From NIOZ-UU13 sp041862635 (GTDB lineage Bacteria; Planctomycetota; Phycisphaerae; Sedimentisphaerales; Anaerobacaceae), in NCBI GenBank assembly GCA_041862635.1, contig JBGVTO010000067.1, positions 1 through 8,575 on the forward strand: a stretch of DNA of 8,575 bases. The letters run 5' to 3'. Positions 1 through 6,090 of the stretch are shown one piece after another. Positions within the stretch are counted from its first letter, which is position 1; each line of letters begins with the position of its first letter. The notes below the pieces were generated by a model. It did not search any database, was not told the origin of the DNA, and worked only from the letters and a program-made list of their open reading frames with translations. The position numbers and the translations under genes are program-made.

Positions 1-49
1 CGTCGGCCGGATACGCTTTATCTACGGCGGCTCAAACGACAATCAGTAA
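1..49 (+). CDS. 3' end of an upstream gene (partial, unidentified)
   Basis: From base 2 a reading frame runs open to a TAA at 47-49 and encodes a short tail ending in FIYGGSNDNQ. Most of its codons end in C or G, as in the confirmed genes of the window, which is why this frame is preferred. The other two forward frames are also open here, so the choice is tentative. Only 15 residues are visible and no family can be assigned. The 92 bp between this stop and the rhamnosidase start are AT-rich. Confidence 0.35.
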   Translation, partial: VGRIRFIYGGSNDNQ

Positions 50-128
50 GTATATGCGGAGGTGGAATCCCGTTAGAAATTTTCGAACGGAGTAAATAAT
101 TTGGTACAAATAAGGGAATATTTTTTAT

Positions 129-134
129 AAGGGG
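129..134 (+). promoter_or_regulatory. Ribosome binding site of the GH78 gene
   Basis: AAGGGG lies 7 nt before the ATG at 142. It supports this start, which also places a complete lipoprotein signal at the N-terminus. Confidence 0.7.
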
Positions 135-141
135 CGAATAA

Positions 142-2904
142 ATGAAAATCAAGCTGATTACAGGTCTTTTAGCAGGAACAATGCTAACTTTGGTCGGTTG
201 CAATGTTTTAACAGAAAGCGGCATTATCACTGGCGGCATTGCTGTAAAAGAATTGCGCTGTGAGTACCGTGTTAACCCTCTGGGGATTGATGTAGTTAAG
301 CCCCGGCTGAGCTGGATTATGGAGTCGAATCAGAGAGGCCAGATGCAGAGGGCCTATCAGATTTTAGTGGTCGATAGTGAGGAACAACTCAAACGGAACG
401 AAGGTCAGCTTTGGGACAGCGGTAAGGTCAAGTCCGAGCAGAGCAATCAGGTGGTGTATAAAGGCCAGCCGTTGAAGTCGCGTATGCGCTGCTATTGGAA
501 GGTGCGTGTGTGGGATAAAGATGACAGAGTGTCGGCCTGGAGTAAGCCGGCTATGTGGACTGTCGGTCTGCTCGAATCGGGAGACTGGCAGGCCAAGTGG
601 ATAGGTTATGACGCCGAACAGATGAGCTCCGACAACAAGGAAAAGTCGGACCCAAACGCCCTGATTTTGCCTCCGCCGCCTTATCTGCGCAGGGCCTTTT
701 TGGTCGGCAGGCCTATCAAGCGTGCAGTGGTCTATGCCTCGGCCCTCGGCCTTTATGAATTGCATATCAACGGCAAACGCGTAGGCGAGGATTACTTCAC
801 ACCAGGCTGGACCGATTATTCCACGCGGGTGTATTACCAAACTTACGAGGTTACCGACCTTATTAAAAAGGGCGGCAACGCCATAGGAGCGATTCTTGCC
901 GACGGATGGTACGCCGGATATCTGGGCTTCGGGCGAAAGAGAGAACACTACGGCAGCGAGCCACGACTGCTCGTGCAGATCGAAATCGAATACGACAACG
1001 GTCACATACATACGGTCGTTACCGACGGAACCTGGAAGGCTTCCTACGGGCCGCTTTTTGAATCGGACTTTCTGATGGGTGAAATCTATGACGCTCGCAG
1101 AGAAATGCCCGGCTGGGATACATCCAGCTTCGACGATTCGGCGTGGCATACGGTGGCTGTTATAGAAAAGAGTGAGGGCAAAGTCCAATCTTATCCGGGT
1201 GTGACGGTTCAAAAGGTTCTGGAAATCAAGCCGAAAAAGCTCACAGAACCGAAGAAAGGTGTTTATGTTTTCGATATGGGTCAGAACTTTGCCGGCTGGG
1301 TTCGACTGAAAGTAAGTGGAGAGGCTGGGACGAAGGTGGTTCTGCGATTTGCTGAGATGCTCAAGCCGGATGGGTCAATTTATACTGAGAACCTTCGAGC
1401 GGCACGCTGTACCGATACATATATCCTCAAAGGCGCAGGTAAAGAGATTTGGGAGCCCCGGTTCACTTTTCATGGTTTTCGATACGTGGAGGTAACCGGC
1501 TATCCGGGTAAACCGGGTCTTGATGCAATTACCGGAGTTGTTGTGCATTCGGCCATACCGATGGCAGGGTCTTTCGAGTGCTCCAATCCGATGGTCAATC
1601 AGCTCTACAGTAATATAGTCTGGAGCCAGCGGGGCAATTTTATCGAGATACCTACCGACTGTCCGCAGCGTGATGAGCGCTTGGGCTGGACGGGCGATGC
1701 GCAAATCTTTATCCGCACGGCGACGTATAATATGGACGTTGCGGCGTTCTTTACCAAGTGGCTGGTTGACCTCGAAGATGCTCAGAGCGCTGAAGGAGCA
1801 TTCCCCGATGTGGCGCCGCGTAAGGTTGCCATGGGCGACGGCACGGCTGCGTGGGGTGATGCGGGAGTTATCTGTCCGTGGACGATTTACCAGGTCTATG
1901 GTGATAAGCAGGTCATCGAAAGACACTACGAGTCGATGAAAAAGTGGATTAGCTATTTGAAGAAGAATAGTAAGGATTTGCTGCGTCCGGCCAAGGGTTA
2001 CGGTGACTGGGTTTCTATCGCCTCCAACACGCCCAAAGATGTAATTGCCACGGCTTATTTCGCCTACAGCACGCGGTTAGTCTCACAAGTGGCTGCCGTC
2101 CTCGGCAAAGATGACGATGCCGGAAAATATAAAGAACTCTTTGAACAAATCAAGAGCGCTTTTAATAGGGCCTATGTTTCCGATGACGGCCGTATCAAAG
2201 GCGAGACCCAGACCTGCTATTTGCTGGGATTATACTTCGATTTACTACCTGAAGATAAACGTGAAGCTGCCACCCAGCATTTGATAGAAGCTATCAGGAA
2301 CAAGGATTGGCATCTTTCAACCGGATTTGTCGGGCTAAGTTATCTGGTACCTACGCTCACGCAGACAGGACATCTGGATATTGCTTACCGTTTGCTCAAT
2401 AATGAGACTTTTCCCAGCTGGGGTTACAGTATCAAGAATGGAGCCACAACAATCTGGGAGCGCTGGGACGGCTGGACCGAGGATAAGGGTTTCCAGACGC
2501 CGGGTATGAATTCGTTTAACCACTACGCCTTTGGTTCTATTGGTCGATGGCTGTTCGGAACCGTTGCCGGCATCGATACTGACGGGCCTGGCTATAAGCG
2601 AATTATTATTCGGCCTATGTCCGGCGGCGGATTGGACTACGCAAAGGCAAGCTACAAATCCATTTATGGTAAGATTGTCAGCGATTGGAGGATTAAAGGC
2701 AGCACGTTCACCCTGAATGCTACAATCCCGGCTAATACAACCGCAACAGTATATGTGCCGACCGAGGACATTGAGAATGTTACTGTAGGCGGCCGGCCGG
2801 CGGCAAAAGCGGAGGCTGTGAGCTTACTGCGCAGGGAGAAAGACAGGGCAGTATTTGCTGTTGGTTCAGGGCAATATCGATTTGTGTCGAAACTGCCGGA
2901 TTAA
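142..2904 (+). CDS. GH78 alpha-L-rhamnosidase, lipoprotein
   Basis: Predicted exo-acting inverting glycosidase that releases terminal alpha-L-rhamnose from glycans or glycosides outside the cytoplasm. The protein has 920 residues, a usual length for multidomain bacterial GH78. A short basic and hydrophobic N-terminus ends in the lipobox LVGC, with Cys20 as the lipidation site. Asn at +2 would favour the outer membrane under the E. coli rule, which may not hold here. Rough domain order: Ig-like module (35-150), rhamnosidase N-terminal carbohydrate-binding-like module (170-350; LHINGKRVG, TPGWTDY, ADGWYAG), beta module (360-480; FDMGQNFAGW), (alpha/alpha)6 catalytic barrel (485-815) and C-terminal beta-sandwich (820-915). 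The barrel holds TDCPQRDERLGWTGD with likely general acid Glu512, and GATTIWERWDGW with likely general base Glu773. These roles are taken from characterised GH78 enzymes. The catalytic motifs look intact. The downstream neighbour is convergent, so this gene is probably the last of its transcript. Confidence 0.96.
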   Translation: MKIKLITGLLAGTMLTLVGCNVLTESGIITGGIAVKELRCEYRVNPLGIDVVKPRLSWIMESNQRGQMQRAYQILVVDSEEQLKRNEGQLWDSGKVKSEQSNQVVYKGQPLKSRMRCYWKVRVWDKDDRVSAWSKPAMWTVGLLESGDWQAKWIGYDAEQMSSDNKEKSDPNALILPPPPYLRRAFLVGRPIKRAVVYASALGLYELHINGKRVGEDYFTPGWTDYSTRVYYQTYEVTDLIKKGGNAIGAILADGWYAGYLGFGRKREHYGSEPRLLVQIEIEYDNGHIHTVVTDGTWKASYGPLFESDFLMGEIYDARREMPGWDTSSFDDSAWHTVAVIEKSEGKVQSYPGVTVQKVLEIKPKKLTEPKKGVYVFDMGQNFAGWVRLKVSGEAGTKVVLRFAEMLKPDGSIYTENLRAARCTDTYILKGAGKEIWEPRFTFHGFRYVEVTGYPGKPGLDAITGVVVHSAIPMAGSFECSNPMVNQLYSNIVWSQRGNFIEIPTDCPQRDERLGWTGDAQIFIRTATYNMDVAAFFTKWLVDLEDAQSAEGAFPDVAPRKVAMGDGTAAWGDAGVICPWTIYQVYGDKQVIERHYESMKKWISYLKKNSKDLLRPAKGYGDWVSIASNTPKDVIATAYFAYSTRLVSQVAAVLGKDDDAGKYKELFEQIKSAFNRAYVSDDGRIKGETQTCYLLGLYFDLLPEDKREAATQHLIEAIRNKDWHLSTGFVGLSYLVPTLTQTGHLDIAYRLLNNETFPSWGYSIKNGATTIWERWDGWTEDKGFQTPGMNSFNHYAFGSIGRWLFGTVAGIDTDGPGYKRIIIRPMSGGGLDYAKASYKSIYGKIVSDWRIKGSTFTLNATIPANTTATVYVPTEDIENVTVGGRPAAKAEAVSLLRREKDRAVFAVGSGQYRFVSKLPD

Positions 2905-2959
2905 AATGAAACTAAATATTTCTGTTCTCAATCTTGTTAATCCACGCAAATTTTTTGAG

Positions 2960-3283
2960 TTAGCTGCTTGTCGTTTTTCGTGAAAAACCCAGCAGCGATT
3001 TGAAGTAAGCTTTTATCCAGCTCCAATGCAGAATGATATGCACCACCATCAAAACGACAAAAATAACAGCTAAATAGAAATGAATACCGCCCCATTCGTG
3101 CCGGGTCATCGACCACAAAGACTTGATTCCTTCCACAGGTCCACGGCCTCCTCGAAATCCTCGGCCATACCCGCCGCTGCCGGGCGGCAGGATGTATTTC
3201 ATAATAAAGCCGGTAAAAGCCAAACAAAGCAGGTCTAAAAAAGAAACAAAATCAATAATAAAATTAAGATTTGTACGTTTCAT
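2960..3283 (-). CDS. DUF4405 / cytochrome-b-like small membrane protein
   Basis: Small integral membrane protein of 107 residues resembling DUF4405 proteins, which are related to cytochrome b-type domains and of undefined function. Two membrane helices are visible, about 8-28 and 67-87. They are joined by a loop containing LPPGSGG and a Gly/Arg-rich run (35-48). Helix 2 begins in TRHEWGGIHF and contains VVHIILHW. His62, His68, His82 and His86 are candidate heme ligands, which is inference from family resemblance. An ATG at 3295 in the same frame has no ribosome site before it. The ATG at 3283 is preceded by GGGAAG at 4 nt, so the shorter form is chosen. It is the only minus-strand gene, convergent with the rhamnosidase (55 bp gap) and divergent from the SDR. 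No redox partner gene is adjacent, so its electron-transfer role is unsupported by context. Confidence 0.85.
   Translation of the reverse strand: MKRTNLNFIIDFVSFLDLLCLAFTGFIMKYILPPGSGGYGRGFRGGRGPVEGIKSLWSMTRHEWGGIHFYLAVIFVVLMVVHIILHWSWIKAYFKSLLGFSRKTTSS
2963..2996. other. Two-tier inverted repeat at the convergent gene junction
   Basis: Outer arms GCTGCT (2963-2968) and AGCAGC (2991-2996) enclose inner arms GTTTTTC (2973-2979) and GAAAAAC (2982-2988). The arms are exact complements, separated by 4- and 2-nt internal bulges and a 2-nt centre. The structure lies over the last codons of the DUF4405 gene, directly after its stop on the plus-strand map. It could fold in RNA from either strand and might limit read-through between the two convergent genes. 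No U-tract follows it in either direction, so it is not a standard intrinsic terminator. Confidence 0.4.
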
Positions 3284-3287
3284 AATA

Positions 3288-3293
3288 CTTCCC
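3288..3293 (-). promoter_or_regulatory. Ribosome binding site deciding the DUF4405 start
   Basis: Read on the minus strand, GGGAAG lies 4 nt before the ATG at 3283-3281. It overlaps the alternative upstream ATG at 3295-3293, which itself has no Shine-Dalgarno-like sequence. This favours the 107-residue protein over the 111-residue one. Confidence 0.5.
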
Positions 3294-3295
3294 AT

Positions 3296-3491
3296 CGAAC
3301 AAAATGTACCTGATAAATACCCCTGTCTTAAATCCCTATACTCATTAACAAATAGGTATGTTCACACAGTTATTATTGTGCGTAAAGCAAAATTCATAAA
3401 GGTTTAGTTTTTTAATTTGTTCGTTTACCGAATAGTGAATTGCCGCTTTCCGCCTTGCTATTTTGCAGCTTTTCTGCTCTATTAAGCAGTT
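3296..3491. other. AT-rich divergent intergenic region
   Basis: This 196-bp gap separates the divergent DUF4405 and SDR genes and must hold the promoters of both unless the SDR is read from elsewhere. No pair of -35 and -10 boxes with proper spacing could be picked confidently on either strand. Near the SDR start there are two mutually exclusive short hairpins: GCAG 3465-3468 with CTGC 3474-3477, or CTGCT 3474-3478 with AGCAG 3485-3489. No small reading frame with a convincing ribosome site was seen. Confidence 0.5.
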
Positions 3492-4265
3492 ATGGAAAGC
3501 AAACTTTTTGACCTATCAGGCAAAACGGCGTTGGTTACCGGCGGTAACAGAGGTATCGGTTTTGCGGTGGCAAAAGGTCTGGCCGAACACGGAGCCGACG
3601 TTGCAATCGTCGCTCGCACTCAGGAGCAGCTTGAAGCAGCCGGTCGGCAAATTCAGGATGATACGGATGTAAAAGTCTGGACCTTTCCCTTTGACATTAA
3701 AAATATTAAGGGGATAGAGGAACTTTTCAAGAATATAGTTTCCGAAATGAAGGGCATCGATATTCTTGTTAATTGTGCCGGGACGACCATTCGCGGTCCA
3801 AGCGAAGAGGTTGACCTGAAGACCTGGAACCAGGTCATTGAGATAAATCTGACATCGGTGTTTGTATTATCGCAGACGTTCTTTCGGCATCGAAGACAGG
3901 CTGGGAAAGCCGGCAGGATTATCAATATCGGCTCACTGACATGTCACGGTGCCAGGCCGACCACCGCAGCATACGCCAGCAGCAAGGGCGGCCTGCTTAT
4001 GCTGACAAAAACGTTAGCTGTGGAGTGGGCGAAATACAATATCAATGTAAACGCCATCGGGCCCGGCTATATAGCTACAGACCTTACGGAGCCGCTGTGG
4101 TCCGATGAAGAATTTACCAAGTGGGTCCTTTCGAAAACTCCGCTTGGGCGATGGGGCCAACCTGACGACCTCGTGGGCACGGCGGTTTTGCTCGCATCAA
4201 AAGCAGGCGATTTTATCACCGGACAAATCATCTACGTGGACGGCGGCTGGCTGGCTCTGCTTTAG
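3492..4265 (+). CDS. Short-chain dehydrogenase/reductase, sugar (acid) type
   Basis: Predicted cytoplasmic NAD(P)-dependent oxidoreductase of the classical SDR family, 257 residues, single Rossmann domain, no signal peptide. Visible motifs are the TGGNRGIG cofactor loop (16-23), NCAG (94-97), Asn119, the Ser148-Tyr161-Lys165 catalytic set (YASSK), PG at 191-192 and the closing VDGG (249-252). Arg42 at the end of strand 2, without a nearby acidic residue, hints at NADP(H) preference. Overall it resembles gluconate 5-dehydrogenase and 2-deoxy-D-gluconate 3-dehydrogenase (KduD) type enzymes, but the substrate cannot be read from sequence and no symbol is given. The start is forced, since an in-frame TAA lies at 3483-3485 and the next Met is residue 86. 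No Shine-Dalgarno precedes it. The alpha-galactosidase follows after 52 bp, so the two may share a transcript and this enzyme may process a sugar released by the neighbouring glycosidases. Confidence 0.93.
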   Translation: MESKLFDLSGKTALVTGGNRGIGFAVAKGLAEHGADVAIVARTQEQLEAAGRQIQDDTDVKVWTFPFDIKNIKGIEELFKNIVSEMKGIDILVNCAGTTIRGPSEEVDLKTWNQVIEINLTSVFVLSQTFFRHRRQAGKAGRIINIGSLTCHGARPTTAAYASSKGGLLMLTKTLAVEWAKYNINVNAIGPGYIATDLTEPLWSDEEFTKWVLSKTPLGRWGQPDDLVGTAVLLASKAGDFITGQIIYVDGGWLALL

Positions 4266-4304
4266 AACTCCGCGGTCTGTAAAAAACCACAGCGCAAATT
4301 TTTT

Positions 4305-4310
4305 AGGGAG
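4305..4310 (+). promoter_or_regulatory. Ribosome binding site deciding the GH27 start
   Basis: AGGGAG lies 7 nt before the ATG at 4318. The same frame is open upstream to an ATG at 4105 inside the SDR gene. This ribosome site and the lipoprotein signal directly after 4318 show that the protein starts here. Confidence 0.8.
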
Positions 4311-4317
4311 AAATACG

Positions 4318-5901
4318 ATGACAGGAATTCGTCAACGAGGCTTCGGGGCACTCTGTATTGGAATTATAATCTATGCCGTTTTAATCATACACCTCTCAGG
4401 CTGTGTCTCAACTGTCGAATCGGATCAAACGGTTATCAGTGAGAATAAGTTAATCCTTACACCAAAGCCCGGTCCCAAGCCACGGATAAACGGGCCAAAG
4501 GTTTATGGCTGTCGTCCCGGCAGGCCGTTCATTTATCGCATACCCTGTACGGGCAAAAGACCGATGAGTTTCAGTGCTGAGAAACTGCCCCAAACGCTAC
4601 GGTTAGACGCAGCTACCGGCATTATCACAGGTAGTGCCCCTGAGCAGCGTGGAGAATATACTGTTACCCTCAAAGCCACCAATAGTCGCGGCTCAATAAA
4701 TAGGCCTTTCAAAATCGTTGTCGGAGACACGTTGGCCCTGACGCCGCCGATGGGCTGGAATAGCTGGTATATCCACTATAGCCGGGTAACAGATGGGCAT
4801 ATGCGCAGGGCAGCAGACGCAATGATAGAATCAGGGATGGCGGATTTCGGCTATCAATACGTTAATATCGACGACTGTTGGATGGTAGAGCCGAACGCCG
4901 AGGAGCTGATGAGAGCCGGTCGGCCTCGTGACGCTGATGGCGCGATTAATTCCAATGCATACTTTCCCGATATGAAGGCACTTGCGGACTACATTCACTT
5001 CAAAGGACTCAAGGCCGGGCTCTACACCTCGCCGGGACCGCTGACCTGTCAGAAGTACACCGGCACATACCAGCACGAGCAAATTGATGCGGAAAAGTTT
5101 GCCGAGTGGGACTTTGACTTTTTGAAATACGACTGGTGCTCTTACGGCCGTGTCGCAACCGGCGAAGGCCTTGAGCGGATGCAGAAGCCTTACCGCAAGA
5201 TGGGCGATATCCTTGAAAAGCTCGACCGTGATATTGTTTTCAACCTGTGCCAGTATGGTATGGGCAATGTATGGGAGTGGGCCGGTTCGGTCGGCGGAAA
5301 CTGCTGGCGAACAACAGGTGATTTGGGGCTTGAAAAAGGTTCCGAGCTGCCGGGATTTTATCATATCGGCCTTAGCAACGCCCAGCACTGGCAGCACGCC
5401 AAACAGGGCCAATGGAACGACCCGGACTATATCCTTATCGGCTGGGTCGGTAACGCTCACAAGCAGGCTGAAGGGACACCCACCACCCTGACGCCTAATG
5501 AGCAGTATTCTTATATGTCGATGTGGTGCCTTATGGCCGCTCCGTTGATATTCTCTGGTGATATGGAAAAGCTCGATGACTTTACACTCAATATACTTTG
5601 CAACGCCGAAGTCATCGAGGTCGATCAGGACCCGCTTGGCAAGCAGGCCCCTATTATTAAACGAACCGAAGACTATTTTATCATGGCCAAGGATATGGAA
5701 GACGGTTCGAAGGCGGTCGGCCTGTTCAACACCGCTGAATCCCAAACCGACATAACAGTCTCCTGGAAAGACCTTAGTCTAAAAGGCCCGCACCTGGTCC
5801 GCGACCTCTGGCGACAAAAAAACCTTGGCACATACAGAAATCAGTTCAAGGCCAGGGTCCCAAGACACGGCGTCGTGTTCGTCCGTTTGTTCCCGCAATG
5901 A
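4318..5901 (+). CDS. GH27 alpha-galactosidase, lipoprotein with N-terminal putative-Ig module
   Basis: Predicted retaining exo-glycosidase releasing terminal alpha-D-galactose from oligo- or polysaccharides, acting outside the cytoplasm. It has 527 residues from the ATG at 4318. A basic start and hydrophobic segment end in the lipobox LSGC with Cys29. A Pro-rich linker (about 48-62) leads to a putative-Ig (He_PIG-like) module at 62-138, recognised by LRLDAATGIITGSAPEQRGEYTVTL. The GH27 (beta/alpha)8 barrel follows from TPPMGWNSW (142-150), with VNIDDCW (182-188), FDFLKYDWC carrying nucleophile Asp272, WRTTGD carrying acid/base Asp335, and QWNDPDY (365-371). Roles are assigned by matching the human alpha-galactosidase A pattern. 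The C-terminal beta-sandwich covers about 445-527. All key residues are present. GH27 also includes alpha-N-acetylgalactosaminidases and other activities, so galactose specificity is likely but not certain. Confidence 0.94.
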   Translation: MTGIRQRGFGALCIGIIIYAVLIIHLSGCVSTVESDQTVISENKLILTPKPGPKPRINGPKVYGCRPGRPFIYRIPCTGKRPMSFSAEKLPQTLRLDAATGIITGSAPEQRGEYTVTLKATNSRGSINRPFKIVVGDTLALTPPMGWNSWYIHYSRVTDGHMRRAADAMIESGMADFGYQYVNIDDCWMVEPNAEELMRAGRPRDADGAINSNAYFPDMKALADYIHFKGLKAGLYTSPGPLTCQKYTGTYQHEQIDAEKFAEWDFDFLKYDWCSYGRVATGEGLERMQKPYRKMGDILEKLDRDIVFNLCQYGMGNVWEWAGSVGGNCWRTTGDLGLEKGSELPGFYHIGLSNAQHWQHAKQGQWNDPDYILIGWVGNAHKQAEGTPTTLTPNEQYSYMSMWCLMAAPLIFSGDMEKLDDFTLNILCNAEVIEVDQDPLGKQAPIIKRTEDYFIMAKDMEDGSKAVGLFNTAESQTDITVSWKDLSLKGPHLVRDLWRQKNLGTYRNQFKARVPRHGVVFVRLFPQ

Positions 5902-6090
5902 ACTTTACCTGTCGTCATGCCCAGACACGCGTAACACTATGGCGGATTAGTAATAAGCTTGTCTTAGGCGTGCCTTTGTGCTATCCTACCATCGTCGGAT
6001 ACGAGGCAATAAATCCGAGTATATTTTAGGTGGCAATGTGGCGCTACCTGTTGTAATAATTCAGTATACAAATTTCAGGAGGCAGTTGTT
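5902..6090 (+). other. Intergenic region upstream of the hydrolase/ThuA gene
   Basis: This 189-bp gap holds several weak dyads and no gene. They include TCGGAT/ATCCGA (5995-6000 and 6013-6018), AGGTGGC/GCTACCT (6028-6034 and 6043-6049, one G-U pair), and TTGTA/TACAA (6051-6055 and 6067-6071) just before the ribosome site. None is followed by a U-tract, so no intrinsic terminator for the GH27 gene is called. No confident promoter is seen, but the length suggests the next gene may be transcribed separately. Confidence 0.4.
6077..6082 (+). promoter_or_regulatory. Strong ribosome binding site of the hydrolase/ThuA gene
   Basis: AGGAGG, a full match to the Shine-Dalgarno core, lies 8 nt before the ATG at 6091. 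It is the strongest site in the window and fixes the start. Confidence 0.85.

Noticed and set aside
101..129. Promoter-like TTGGTA and TTTATA boxes with 17-bp spacing before the rhamnosidase
   Set aside because: The -10-like box runs into the ribosome site, so a transcript starting from it would lack a usable leader.
364..1212. Long minus-strand open frame (282 codons) opposite the rhamnosidase
   Set aside because: It is the antisense of a confirmed GH78 gene, has no recognisable family features and arises from third-position bias.
1375..1926. Minus-strand open frame of 183 codons inside the rhamnosidase
   Set aside because: It lies opposite the GH78 catalytic region and has no supporting motif.
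4105..4317. Upstream extension of the GH27 frame into the SDR gene, adding 71 residues
   Set aside because: The extension overlaps the confirmed SDR coding region. A good ribosome site and a complete lipoprotein signal sit at the ATG at 4318.
4831..5745. Long minus-strand open frame (304 codons) opposite the alpha-galactosidase
   Set aside because: It is antisense to conserved GH27 catalytic motifs and shows no domain or ribosome-site support.
6028..6049. Hairpin AGGTGGC/GCTACCT as a terminator after the alpha-galactosidase
   Set aside because: The stem is short with a G-U pair, an 8-nt loop and no following U-tract, and it lies over 120 bp past the stop.
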